From CAYFQV01 sp964654185 (GTDB lineage: Bacteria; Spirochaetota; Spirochaetia; DSM-27196; PWMO01): a stretch of 41,817 nt of DNA. A model generated the notes under the pieces. The model did no database searches. It had not been told where the DNA came from and worked only from the letters and a program-made list of their open reading frames with translations. Below are positions 1 through 8,124 of this stretch, in pieces. Positions within the stretch are counted from its first letter, which is position 1; each line of letters opens with the position of its first letter. The position numbers and the translations under genes are program-made. The stretch is from NCBI GenBank assembly GCA_964654185.1, contig CAZZIE010000019.1, forward strand, positions 1 through 41,817, given 5' to 3'.

Positions 1-2
1 GC

Positions 3-86
3 AAGGGGCAGGAGGGGACGACGGTGCGGATACCGTATTATGCGATACGGGATCTAGGGCAGGCAGATCAACAGGGTTGTGGGTAG
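3..86 (+). CDS. Possible C-terminal end of a gene entering from the left
   Basis: One forward frame is open from the window edge to a TAG at 84-86 and encodes 27 residues. The stretch GTTVRIP recalls the last strand of histidine-kinase-type ATPase domains, but it is too short to assign. The other two forward frames also stop within the first 90 bases, so this is a weak call. Confidence 0.2.
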   Translation, partial: KGQEGTTVRIPYYAIRDLGQADQQGCG

Positions 87-92
87 GTTAAA

Positions 93-109
93 CGGCGCCT
101 CAGGCGCCG
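93..109 (-). terminator. Hairpin over the stop codon of the thioredoxin-like gene
   Basis: Arms of seven bases, CGGCGCC and GGCGCCG, flank the TGA stop (100-102). On the minus strand the hairpin is followed by TTTAACC. This is a short, T-poor intrinsic terminator candidate for the gene ending at 100. Confidence 0.5.
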
Positions 110-723
110 CCTTTGCTGCGATGGACGAGCTTCTCGACAATCTCGCGGGTGGTCTCGTTCCACATTCCGTCGCGGTACCAGCCGCCCATGGTCTCCAGGA
201 ACTCCCGGTACAGCTTGGCGAACTTCTTCTCGGCCTCCGGATCGCTCGTGCGCTTCTTGTAGAGCTCCATGAACTCCGGGTGATCGCGCTTCCACTGGTC
301 CTTCATCTCGCTCACCCTGGCCGGGGCCTCTATCCAGCGGACAAGCTCGTTCCCCTCACCATCCCAGATGGATATGGCGGGGATGTGGTCATCCCCGTCA
401 CGCTCGTAGTGCTCTTTGACCGCGGGATGTTCGGAGCCGCGGAAGGCGCGGAATGGAATGCCGGCGCCTTCGAAGAGGCGCGTCAGGACGGGCAGGTTGC
501 ACGCCCAGTCGCCGCACCAGTCTTCTGTATTGGCCGTGGCGCGAACCGGTTGCGGGTACTTCGCCGCCTCGGCCTTCAGGGTTTCGACGTGATTGGCGTC
601 CGCTTCGGCATCCTTCATGAGATTCCGGACGAAGGAGCGGTAGTTGCGGAGCTCGCCGAGGTAGGGCTCGATCTCCATGCCCTGCTCGAAGGTGTGTTGG
701 TCCATTTTCTCGATGTATTCCAT
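100..723 (-). CDS. Thioredoxin-family protein with a WCGDW active-site region
   Basis: The protein has 207 residues from the ATG at 723-721. An upstream extension in the same frame is Gly/Ala/Arg/Pro-rich and comes from GC-rich repeats, so I reject it. It has a thioredoxin-like segment: TEDWCGDWACNLP around residues 67-79, followed by a helix and a strand region ending near a probable cis-Pro segment (HIPAISIWDGEG). The two cysteines (C70, C75) are spaced CX4C, not CXXC. Many relatives have WCGDC, so the second redox cysteine may be displaced and the redox role uncertain. No signal peptide is visible, so it is probably cytoplasmic. It is transcribed alone, away from the TspO-like gene. The family assignment is fairly sure; the substrate is unknown. 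Confidence 0.8.
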   Translation of the reverse strand: MEYIEKMDQHTFEQGMEIEPYLGELRNYRSFVRNLMKDAEADANHVETLKAEAAKYPQPVRATANTEDWCGDWACNLPVLTRLFEGAGIPFRAFRGSEHPAVKEHYERDGDDHIPAISIWDGEGNELVRWIEAPARVSEMKDQWKRDHPEFMELYKKRTSDPEAEKKFAKLYREFLETMGGWYRDGMWNETTREIVEKLVHRSKGGA

Positions 724-774
724 AGAGATTCCAAGGTATCCACGCGGGGGACCAAAATCAAACGCGCCCCGGCC

Positions 775-929
775 GCCCCCGGGGCTCGCGCTTCCGCCGG
801 GGCCGTCCGCACGGTTGAGATCGGCGGCCCGGCGGAGCCGTCCGACGGCCCGCTGGGGGGCGCCCGTACGGTTCAGGTCGGCGGCCCGGCGTGTGAAGGG
901 CGCCGCCGGGGCGTGACGGCCGTTGACAT
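775..929. repeat. GC-rich intergenic repeats between divergent genes
   Basis: The 273-base gap between the thioredoxin-like and TspO-like genes holds a 24-base direct repeat (811-834 and 868-891, 22 of 24 identical) and a looser third copy near 913-929. Bases 775-795 match 7879-7899 at 19 of 21 positions, so the element is dispersed. No open frame here looks genuine. It is probably a non-coding repeat cluster of unknown function. Confidence 0.55.
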
Positions 930-996
930 CGGCACAATTTGGACTTGATACGTGTACTGCCTCGTGCAACGCTGTGTTTAGAACGAGGAGGCAACT

Positions 997-1863
997 ATGA
1001 GCGATGAAAATACTGCTCTCGAAGATGGCCAGGTCGAGGCCGCTTCAGCCGAGGCGCGGCAGGAGCGAACGGACCTGATACGGCAGATCGTGACGCTGGT
1101 CCTGATCGTGATCGGGACCGTTGCGGCCAACCTGCTCGGTATGTCGGTGCAGGGGACCGAGACGGGGGACATTGCCAATCAGACCTTTCAGGATTCGGTC
1201 TTCTTCTTTCCCGCCGGCTACGTCTTCGGAACGATCTGGCCGGTGATCTATCTGGGCATCCTGGGTCTGGCGATCCACCAGGTGCTGCCTTCTCAGCGGA
1301 ACAATCCGCGCTACCGGCGAGGCGACTACATGCTCGCGATCAACCTGTTGCTCAACGGGGCGTGGGTGCTCGTCTTCGGGCTGCGCCTCTTCGTGTGGTC
1401 CTTCGTGCTGATCATTCCCATTCTGGTTACGGCGATCTTCGCCTATCAGTGGCTCGGCATCTGTCGGACCCCACCGGCGCCGCAGCCATATCCGACTCCC
1501 TGGGAGCGCTTTTTCAAGGGTGCCGTGAGCATCTACGTGGCGTGGCTCACCATTGCCACCGTTGCCAGCGCTTCGACCGCCCTGGTTGCGGTGGGATGGA
1601 ACGGCTTCGGCATCGGCATGGAGACCTGGGGACTGATCATTGCAATCGTCGGCATTGTCCTGGGCGCCGTGCTTCTGTGGGTATTCCGGGATCCCATCTT
1701 CGCTGTGGTCTACGCCTACGCCTACATCGGCATTATGGTTCGTCAGCTCGGCGAGGTGCCGGGCGTAGCCATTACCGCCGCCGTCGGCGCGGGCATCTTC
1801 GTGGTGCTCTTCGTCCTGTCGCTTATCCTCTGGCGCGGCCAGGGTCGGGAAGCGCGGGTGTAG
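997..1863 (+). CDS. TspO/MBR-related multi-helix membrane protein
   Basis: This 288-residue protein starts with a charged 26-residue cytoplasmic N-terminus, followed by about eight hydrophobic segments. The first half resembles the TspO/MBR (tryptophan-rich sensory protein) family: an aromatic PAGYVFGTIWPVIYLGILGLA segment near residues 72-92, and a following helix with NLLLNGAWVLVF. It is longer than the classical five-helix TspO of about 160 residues and matches the longer TspO-related proteins. Classical members bind tetrapyrroles; whether this one does is unknown. A strong ribosome binding site (GAGGAGG) lies 5 bases before the ATG. It is monocistronic and converges on the LamG gene. Confidence 0.75.
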   Translation: MSDENTALEDGQVEAASAEARQERTDLIRQIVTLVLIVIGTVAANLLGMSVQGTETGDIANQTFQDSVFFFPAGYVFGTIWPVIYLGILGLAIHQVLPSQRNNPRYRRGDYMLAINLLLNGAWVLVFGLRLFVWSFVLIIPILVTAIFAYQWLGICRTPPAPQPYPTPWERFFKGAVSIYVAWLTIATVASASTALVAVGWNGFGIGMETWGLIIAIVGIVLGAVLLWVFRDPIFAVVYAYAYIGIMVRQLGEVPGVAITAAVGAGIFVVLFVLSLILWRGQGREARV

Positions 1864-1875
1864 GCGCCGGGCGCC

Positions 1876-1907
1876 GTCGTGGCGGCGGGCGCAACCGCCG
1901 CCGCGAC
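1876..1907. terminator. Strong hairpin between convergent genes
   Basis: A 13-base-pair stem (1876-1888 with 1895-1907, one U-G pair) encloses the loop GCGCAA. It lies 13 bases after the TspO-like stop and before the convergent LamG gene. No T-run follows, so it may be a bidirectional barrier rather than a classical intrinsic terminator. Confidence 0.5.
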
Positions 1908-2001
1908 GGGCCTCCGCTGCTGCAATGGGGGCCGCGTGCCGACGGGATTGCGGCGGCGGTCGGTCTATGCGCCGAGCGACGGGCACGGCGCCCGGGCTCC
2001 G

Positions 2002-2952
2002 CTAATCGAGGGGTAGCTCGAACGTATCCTCGTAGATCGCCCGGATCTGATCGGGGCTGAGGGCGGTCTCGAAGATGAGGAGGTCGTCGATGGCTGCGAA
2101 CTCTTCGAGGCCCGGGGGCTCGTAATCGGGATCTTCGGGGTCGGAGTAGTGCCAGTCGGGCTGGTGTCTCGTAATCACTACCCGGTCGGTGGTTGCGAGG
2201 TCCTCCGACGTGATCAGGAGCTTTGCCGTACCGATCAACTCGCCGTCAACGAAGAGACTCATGTATCCCGCACGATCCCACAGAGCCGCCATGTGATGCC
2301 ACTCCCCGAGTTGCCATCCGTCGGCGTTGCCGGCAGGCTGCTGCCGTTCCACATTCGCATCGTCTCCATAGAAGACGGTGCCGCCCGGCCTTGCGCGCAG
2401 CGATCGTGCCAGATACAAGTCGTCCGACTCGAAGACTCGCCCTACCCGGGAGCTGATTGACATGTACGCCTGGTTGTAGTTGTCCTCCTGGGGTTCTTCA
2501 CGTAACGAAACGGTAATCCCCGCTGCACCCCCGTCTTCGAGATCGACCCCTTCGAGGCTCCGCAGCCGCACCCAGAACGTTATCGTTCGAGGGAGTGTAC
2601 TCGATGGCAGTGGGAACTCCACGTCACGGCTCATTACGATCGCGTTTGCCGTGCGGCCCGATCGGTCCGGCACGAAGTCGTAGTCTCCGTCTTCGAGGGG
2701 CTGTATGGGATCTGTATCAGAGTCTCTGGTCTGAAGGACATCATTGCCGGAGCTGTCGGAAATATCGCCATTGAACAGATAGGCAGCTTGTAGGATCGGA
2801 GCGCCTTCATCGTACTGGAACAGGTCGTGTCCGGAGAACTGCGACCGAAGCTCGAGCCTGCACGATACGACGGCAAGAAGAGCGCCGCAAAGAAGAGCGA
2901 GCGTGAGAATTGTAGTCGCCCGGCGTGGTCTCGCAGTAGATGAGCGCGTCAT
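2002..2952 (-). CDS. LamG-domain lipoprotein, second copy
   Basis: The protein has 316 residues. A signal peptide ends in a lipobox (LLAVVSC, Cys31), so it should be lipidated and periplasmic or outer-membrane attached. The rest resembles the concanavalin A-like LamG/laminin-G jelly roll: TITFWVRL near residue 123, GEWHHMAALWD near 218, SLFVDGELIGTA, and the closing IDDLLIFETALSPDQIRAIYE. These domains usually bind glycans or proteins; no ligand can be named. The ATG overlaps the TGA of the upstream PEGA gene (ATGA), so translation is probably coupled. It is the last gene of a four-gene operon and is paralogous in architecture to the gene at 4826-5752. Confidence 0.85.
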   Translation of the reverse strand: MTRSSTARPRRATTILTLALLCGALLAVVSCRLELRSQFSGHDLFQYDEGAPILQAAYLFNGDISDSSGNDVLQTRDSDTDPIQPLEDGDYDFVPDRSGRTANAIVMSRDVEFPLPSSTLPRTITFWVRLRSLEGVDLEDGGAAGITVSLREEPQEDNYNQAYMSISSRVGRVFESDDLYLARSLRARPGGTVFYGDDANVERQQPAGNADGWQLGEWHHMAALWDRAGYMSLFVDGELIGTAKLLITSEDLATTDRVVITRHQPDWHYSDPEDPDYEPPGLEEFAAIDDLLIFETALSPDQIRAIYEDTFELPLD

Positions 2953-4829
2953 AGGCTGATCCCAAAAGAGGAAACGTAGCTCTGTTTCTTTGTGCGTAGG
3001 CCGTAGAGGTAGTTCGACCGCCAGAAGATCTCGAACCTTTGAAACGAGAGAACGGACCCGACGGCGAAGCCTGCGCTTATTCCATAGTCCTCAAGGTCCG
3101 TCTCGGCCTGAACCAGACCGGAGAGCTCAGGGTGGACCCCCGGTGCATGGTGAGCCAGGGGCCGTGCCGCCAGGCGGAGGGTCGCAAGAGGAGTTGCAGT
3201 GACGGGGTCGCTTCCGGAGAGCCCGGTTCCCGCGCCCACTTCTATACGTCCGTACGGACGAAGGATCTCCTGGACGTAGCCGACCCGAGCTACAGCCCCG
3301 TTCCCGGCGCTTAACACGAGCCGGCGTCTTGATGCGGAGCTTGCTGCCGGGACTTCGCCGGTCTCCTGGATCTCCTGCACAAAACGGTCGTTGCGTCGTT
3401 GAGCGGCGGCGGGAGTGAATGCGAGATCGTAGAGCGCAAACGCAGCAGAGCCGACGTAGGCGGCTACCCCGGCTACGCCTGTGTAGATGTTGTTCTGCGT
3501 GATATCGATTCCGGTGATCTCCGAGGTGAGGGTAGCAACCACCGACGGTCCGGCGAGTAACACCGCGTTTGCCGCAGAGAGGAGAATGGCCGTTTCGGGA
3601 TCATGAGCGAGCAATGAACCTGCGTGAAGCATTCCGACCGCAGCCAGATCAATTGCGGCAAGAGGAGGCTCCGCACTGAAGACGCTGGTCCACCGCCACG
3701 AATGGCCGCTGGTGAATATCCAGGTGATGTACGCCGCCTTAAGCGCTGTTGTGGTGAGACTTGCAATGCTCGGTGCCGCAGGGGCCATGAGTCGGCCGGC
3801 TACGTCGGGGTGGTCGATATTCACTTCCAGGGGTTGCGCAAGCGTCGAGGTGGCGTCGGGAATCACGTCGACCGCAGCGACGGTCGGTCGGAATAGAGGC
3901 CGTTCCAGAGCAAGCTCGTACCGTCCGGTCTCGACGCCGAACGCTTCCAGAGGAGTTGTGCCGATCCGCTCTCCGTCGAGGAGCACCGTGACCCCGGAGG
4001 GAGTGGTCTCTACTAGAAGCGACCCGGTCTCCACAGCAGCGCGTCGGTCCTGTTGCGACAATGAGACCCCGGGTGCTCCCGGTGCCGGTTCCTCCTCAGC
4101 CCGGTCGACCTCCTCGCTTGTCTCTGCAGGGGGTTGCAGGGCGATACGCGCCGTCTGGTCCGCCTGCAAGGTGAGCTCAAACGCCTCGACCGGTTGATCC
4201 CCGAGCGGACCGGGGCGGGCGATCGTAACCGTCCTGGCTCCGGCGAGCACTTGAATCTCCGTCTCATTGCGGGCAATGAGTTGACCGTCGACATATACGG
4301 CTAATGAGTCGAGATGGTCGGTATTCTCAATCTCGACTGTCGCAAAAGCCAGATCTCTGCCGACAACCTCGGCTGCAATATCGAGGGCCAGATCGTCCGC
4401 CAGATCGAATATGCCGAAGACCGAGTCGATTTCGGTAGTTACTTTCGAAATGTCTGAGGTCTCGGAGGACCATACGCGTGCGGTGACCAGGTATCCGCCG
4501 GCCTCGCGTGCCTGAATGGCTCCGAAAACGGCTCGGCGAGCATTGGTGCGTTCATAGAAGCCGGCTGTAGCGGAGAGCGATTCTTCCGGCATGAGGTAGT
4601 CCGCACGCTTCACTTCCGACACACCGGCCAACCGCAAAGTCAGCTCCAGAGAGTCGGCCACAATGAGGGCGAGTTGCTCCGCCGTCGCGCCCTCGGCTGA
4701 GAATCGAGTAACGACGGTGGTCCCTGCGGTGTCCTGGGCACCGACCGGAAGTGATACAGCCGCCGCTATGATAAGGACGGTGACAATCCCCCTGGTTCTG
4801 CAGACAGTTCGAGCGCAGCGAGTGATCAT
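2949..4829 (-). CDS. PEGA-domain envelope protein, second copy
   Basis: The protein has 626 residues with a signal peptide ending near VGAQ (residue 32). Regions in order: an N-terminal domain (about 35-155); a strand-rich segment with LAVYVDGQLIARNETEIQVLAGARTV-like repeats (about 160-230); an acidic Pro/Glu linker; a PEGA domain at about 270-335 (GSLLVETTPSGVTVLLDGE, then GTTPLEAFGVETGRYEL); several hydrophobic stretches; and a C-terminal part of alternating strands ending in Leu that looks like an outer-membrane barrel. PEGA domains are common in surface proteins. Its closest relative here is the gene at 5749. The ATG overlaps the TGA of the LamG gene before it (ATGA). The function is unknown; an envelope assembly pair with the LamG lipoprotein is an inference. 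Confidence 0.85.
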   Translation of the reverse strand: MITRCARTVCRTRGIVTVLIIAAAVSLPVGAQDTAGTTVVTRFSAEGATAEQLALIVADSLELTLRLAGVSEVKRADYLMPEESLSATAGFYERTNARRAVFGAIQAREAGGYLVTARVWSSETSDISKVTTEIDSVFGIFDLADDLALDIAAEVVGRDLAFATVEIENTDHLDSLAVYVDGQLIARNETEIQVLAGARTVTIARPGPLGDQPVEAFELTLQADQTARIALQPPAETSEEVDRAEEEPAPGAPGVSLSQQDRRAAVETGSLLVETTPSGVTVLLDGERIGTTPLEAFGVETGRYELALERPLFRPTVAAVDVIPDATSTLAQPLEVNIDHPDVAGRLMAPAAPSIASLTTTALKAAYITWIFTSGHSWRWTSVFSAEPPLAAIDLAAVGMLHAGSLLAHDPETAILLSAANAVLLAGPSVVATLTSEITGIDITQNNIYTGVAGVAAYVGSAAFALYDLAFTPAAAQRRNDRFVQEIQETGEVPAASSASRRRLVLSAGNGAVARVGYVQEILRPYGRIEVGAGTGLSGSDPVTATPLATLRLAARPLAHHAPGVHPELSGLVQAETDLEDYGISAGFAVGSVLSFQRFEIFWRSNYLYGLRTKKQSYVSSFGISL

Positions 4830-5752
4830 GGCGTCGGGTCCTGGCGTTCCGTTTCGTAGATCCGGCCAACCTCTTCATGGGTAAGGGCGTGCCGGTAGAG
4901 TCGCAGATTGTCGATACCAGCCAGGCCCAGGAGTTCGCTGGTGTCCGTCTCCAGGCCGGTATCGGGATCGATCTGAGAATCCTCGTGTTCGTGAGTATCT
5001 ACCGCAACCAGCAGGTACAACGTGTCCGGGACCGGGCCGTAGTTGTAGGAGAGGAGCCGGGCGCTTTCCTCGCCGTCGACAAAGAGGCGGGCCGCTCCTC
5101 CGGCGTCGATGGTCAGTGCCACATGGTAGTTGGGGTTCGCCGCCCGGCCGGGAGGGATTTGGCCGCCTCTCAGGTCGTGGCCACCGACGTCTGCCCGAGT
5201 CACATTCTGCATCCACTCAGTGGTGTTGTTGGGGAACTCGACGATTGCAGATAACTGTCGTTCCGGCCGGTCACCCCAGTGGTCGAACTGGCCTTCCATG
5301 CTGTTCGACTCAGTCGAAACCGTCACACTGGCGGTGACGCGGTCGTCATCTTCCATCGATATACCTGAAGAAAGCGGCAAGCGGTGGGCCCTGAAGCTGA
5401 TCGTTCCAGGCATGCGCTCCCCCGGCAGCTCGATCTCGAGGACCGGGCGTACACCTCCGTCATCGTTGCGGTCGGAAGCATCGACTGCCTGGGCGGGGTA
5501 GCCTACGGTGGCTACCTGAGCGCCCGACTCGAGGGTCCGATACTCCAGGTCGGGGCTTGATGCAGTAACTTCCAGAGTGCCTTCGGCGTTCTCCAGGTTT
5601 CCGTCGAGCCGGAAGTGCCCCAGGGTTTGCGGAGCAGTGCGCACCGGCGTGTCCGAGGCGCGGATCAGAAACACCGGAACGGAGTCGCAACTGCCGGCCA
5701 GGACCAGGATCACCGCTGCGAGTGGCGCCGCCCACCATGCCCGTCGTTTCAC
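4826..5752 (-). CDS. LamG-like lipoprotein, first copy
   Basis: The protein has 308 residues from a GTG at 5752-5750. This GTG overlaps the TGA of the upstream PEGA gene (GTGA) and is preceded by GGGGTG. Longer in-frame starts lie inside the PEGA gene and would lack a leading signal peptide. The signal peptide ends in a lipobox (VLAGSC, Cys about 23). The mature part shows LamG-type features: PGTISFRAHRLPL, NPNYHVALTIDAGGAARLFVDGEE split over two strands, and AGIDNLRLYRHALTHEEVGRIYE at the end. It shares architecture and operon position with the gene at 2002-2952 but has clearly diverged. The role is unknown; glycan or protein binding is typical of the fold. Confidence 0.83.
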   Translation of the reverse strand: MKRRAWWAAPLAAVILVLAGSCDSVPVFLIRASDTPVRTAPQTLGHFRLDGNLENAEGTLEVTASSPDLEYRTLESGAQVATVGYPAQAVDASDRNDDGGVRPVLEIELPGERMPGTISFRAHRLPLSSGISMEDDDRVTASVTVSTESNSMEGQFDHWGDRPERQLSAIVEFPNNTTEWMQNVTRADVGGHDLRGGQIPPGRAANPNYHVALTIDAGGAARLFVDGEESARLLSYNYGPVPDTLYLLVAVDTHEHEDSQIDPDTGLETDTSELLGLAGIDNLRLYRHALTHEEVGRIYETERQDPTP

Positions 5753-7719
5753 AACTGCACCCCGGCGTAGAAGGAGACGCCCGCGATTCGGCGCCGCAGG
5801 CCCCAGAGTGCCCGGGATCCGAGGGAGAAGTTGCCGAGAGAAGTGAGCCATTTGACACCGAAGTCGTAGCCCACGCTCATTCCGAAGGTCTCCAGATCCG
5901 ACTCCACGACCAGCGACGGAGCTAGATACGGCCTGGTGACACCCGCCAGATGTCCCAGGGGGTACCATTCCGTCCGAATCATCAGTGTCGGACCGATCTT
6001 CACGGGACCAATCCCGGTCGCGGCGGCGCCGAGAGATGCGTGTCCGTACAGGAAGTGCCTGACCAGCGGAAAGGTATAGCCGATGCGTGTCAGCGCACTG
6101 CCGCCCAGTTCCATGGTGAGCCCAGACGGTTCTCTCTGTTCAGACCTCGGCAAGCTTCCGCTTTGCCGGATTTGCTCTATTGTGTCGGCATTCCGCCGGC
6201 GTGCCGCCGAGGGAGCGAAGGCCAGATCGTACAGCTCAAGTCCGACAACGCCAAGAGCACCGACGATCCAGGTGATGTCGGCAATCCGATACTCAATGGT
6301 CGTGTGGTACTCTTCGACGTTGTTCCGCAGGTAGTCCTGATACAGCATCGTTGACGCCGTGACCGCAGAGAGACCGAAGCTCAGTCCCGAAACGATCGCC
6401 GACTCTCTCTCAGGTGCTGCAATGAGGTGTGAAGGCCGCACAATCCCGATTTTGACAAATGCGTCAACGGGCGCGACGGAGCCTGGAAACCCACCAGCCG
6501 TCATGAACGGGTTCAGACCAATCACCGCCGCCTGCAGCGCCGTCATGCCGAGGCCGGCGATGCCGGCCATGCCGGGGTTGACCAGGTGCTCGGCGACTTC
6601 CGGGTGGTCCGGGTCGACTTCCATGTCAATGGTGACGGCGCTCTCCTGGTCGGCGGTGACGTCGACGACGCGGGTGACCGGGCGGAACCAGGAACGCCGG
6701 ACGACCAGCTCGTAGCGGCCCTCGGGAACGCCGAAGCGGTTGAGAGGTGTCGTGCCGATGACGCGGTCGTCCAGGAGCACTTCGGCGCCGTCCGGTGCGG
6801 TTTCCACGACAAGTCGGCCGGTCCTTTGGAGTGTTGCGGCGGTCGCTTCGGTTGTGTCGGCGGTGGCCGGGGAGGGCGGGCCGTCGGCATCGTCCACAGA
6901 TTCTTCGGCCGGGCTCTCAAGGGTGACCGGCACGGTCTGGTCGGCCGGGACCGCGACGCTGAAGGTCTGGAGGGGCTCGTCGCCGAGCTCGCCCGGGCGG
7001 GCGATGATGACCTGCCGGGTGCCGGCGAGGACGCGGACTTCGCGCTGGTTCCGGGCGACCAGGTTGCCGTCGACGTAGACGCCGTAGCCTGGAAGCCAGT
7101 TGGCATTCTCGATGCGGACCGTCCCGAAGGAGAGGTCGCGGCCGACTACCTCAGAGGCGATCTGAATGGCGATCTCATTTGCGACGTCGAAAACGTCGAG
7201 AACGCGTTCGACGCGGTACTCCCGCGTGGATGGAGCGTCGGGCCGGTCGCTCGTCCACAGGGCGGTGGTGACCCGGTATCCCCCTTCGGGGGCTCTCGCG
7301 ACCGAGCCGTAGACCGCCTTTGCCGCACCGACCTCCTCGTAGTAGTAGCGCGCCCGCTCGAGGGAGACGTGGGGAAAGATGAAGTCTGCCAGCTCGATGC
7401 GGGATGCCGCCGCCAGGCGCAGACTCAACTCGAGGGTGTTCGTGATGTTGCGGGCGAGAGCTTCGGCTGTTCCGTCCGTGCCGGCAGCGGCGCCCTCTTC
7501 GGCGGCGGGGCCGGCCGCGGCGCTGCCTTGTTCGCCCTTCGTGCTGCTGCGAGCGCCTTCGGTCTCGGCGGTGGATACTGCGGTTGACGTGGTGGCCGGT
7601 GTTCCGGCAATAGGTGAAATGACGATGTGACCACCCCCATCCTGGGCAACGCCTGCAGCGGCACAAGTTGCAGCAAGGACGAGTAGAGCCAAAACACGGT
7701 GCACGGAAGCAGCAGCCAC
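5749..7719 (-). CDS. PEGA-domain envelope protein, first copy
   Basis: The start is uncertain between two GTG codons, 7719-7717 (used here) and 7704-7702. Both give a signal peptide (HRVLALLVLAATCAAAGVAQ). Longer in-frame starts run through GC-rich repeats and are rejected. The mature protein has an Ala/Gly/Thr/Glu-rich linker, then a domain matching the N-terminal domain of the 2949 gene (ELSLRLAAASRIELADFIFP; ASEVVGRDLSFGTVRIEN). A VYVDGNLVARNQ strand segment and a PEGA domain (GRLVVETAPDGAEVLLDD, GTTPLNRFGVPEGRYEL) follow. Then come hydrophobic stretches and a strand-rich C-terminus ending in VQL, as expected of a barrel. It is the first gene of the four-gene operon. No convincing promoter is visible just upstream. 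Confidence 0.82.
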   Translation of the reverse strand: MAAASVHRVLALLVLAATCAAAGVAQDGGGHIVISPIAGTPATTSTAVSTAETEGARSSTKGEQGSAAAGPAAEEGAAAGTDGTAEALARNITNTLELSLRLAAASRIELADFIFPHVSLERARYYYEEVGAAKAVYGSVARAPEGGYRVTTALWTSDRPDAPSTREYRVERVLDVFDVANEIAIQIASEVVGRDLSFGTVRIENANWLPGYGVYVDGNLVARNQREVRVLAGTRQVIIARPGELGDEPLQTFSVAVPADQTVPVTLESPAEESVDDADGPPSPATADTTEATAATLQRTGRLVVETAPDGAEVLLDDRVIGTTPLNRFGVPEGRYELVVRRSWFRPVTRVVDVTADQESAVTIDMEVDPDHPEVAEHLVNPGMAGIAGLGMTALQAAVIGLNPFMTAGGFPGSVAPVDAFVKIGIVRPSHLIAAPERESAIVSGLSFGLSAVTASTMLYQDYLRNNVEEYHTTIEYRIADITWIVGALGVVGLELYDLAFAPSAARRRNADTIEQIRQSGSLPRSEQREPSGLTMELGGSALTRIGYTFPLVRHFLYGHASLGAAATGIGPVKIGPTLMIRTEWYPLGHLAGVTRPYLAPSLVVESDLETFGMSVGYDFGVKWLTSLGNFSLGSRALWGLRRRIAGVSFYAGVQL

Positions 7720-7904
7720 GTAGCTCAGCGTAGTCGAGCATTCGGGGGGGTGCAACTCCAAATACACTGGTAGGACTAGGAAAAACCTTGAAGCGTGTGG
7801 GGCAAAGTACGTACGCAAAAATACGGGTGCGGGCGGCCCCTCCGGCCGCGCGCAGGCGCGCCTCGAGCCTCCGGCCCCGCCCCCGGCGCTCGCGCCTCCG
7901 GGGC

Positions 7905-8030
7905 GACCCCCCGGCACCCCCGAAGCCACACCGCGGCCCCCGGGGCGACGCCCCCAGCCTCCCGAAGCCACACCGCGGCCCCCGAGGCGACGCCCCCGGC
8001 ACCCCTGAAGCCACAACGCGGCCCCCGACC
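7905..8030. repeat. Three 42-base tandem repeats in a 405-base gene-free stretch
   Basis: Three adjacent 42-base units (7905-7946, 7947-7988, 7989-8030) share GAAGCCACA(C/A)CGCGGCCCCCG and a C-rich segment. They lie between the PEGA gene start and the SDR promoter. GC-rich flanking sequence at 7830-7904 includes the 21-base match to 775-795. The repeats can be read through in several frames as Gly/Ala/Arg-rich peptide, but no start or codon pattern supports a gene. The rest of the 7720-8124 gap holds only the SDR promoter and leader. Confidence 0.75.
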
Positions 8031-8042
8031 TGCACGCAATTC

Positions 8043-8071
8043 TTGACAAATTACGTCATGTAATTTATCCT
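8043..8071 (+). promoter_or_regulatory. Sigma-70-type promoter with palindromic operator for the SDR-TetR pair
   Basis: TTGACA (8043-8048), a 17-base spacer and TATCCT (8066-8071) form a near-consensus promoter. A palindrome AAATTAC-GTCAT-GTAATTT (8048-8066) fills the spacer. Its position would let a bound repressor block RNA polymerase. The TetR protein encoded downstream at 8963 is the obvious candidate; this is an inference. Confidence 0.75.
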
Positions 8072-8124
8072 CTGTTCGAGTTTAGTTACGGGTTGTCACT
8101 TAACGGCCCGACTGGAGGACAGGC

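Noticed and set aside
79..948. Long plus-strand open frame over the thioredoxin-like gene
   Set aside because: It is the antisense shadow of the minus-strand gene in GC-rich DNA; the minus strand has recognisable thioredoxin motifs and this frame has none.
724..969. N-terminal extension of the thioredoxin-like gene
   Set aside because: The extra 82 residues come from GC-rich repeats with Arg/Gly/Ala bias and no family similarity; the ATG at 723 gives a normal protein.
7905..8030. CRISPR array
   Set aside because: The three 42-base units are directly adjacent with no unique spacers.
7720..8049. N-terminal extension of the first PEGA protein
   Set aside because: It is encoded by tandem repeats and would bury the signal peptide; it would also run into the SDR promoter.
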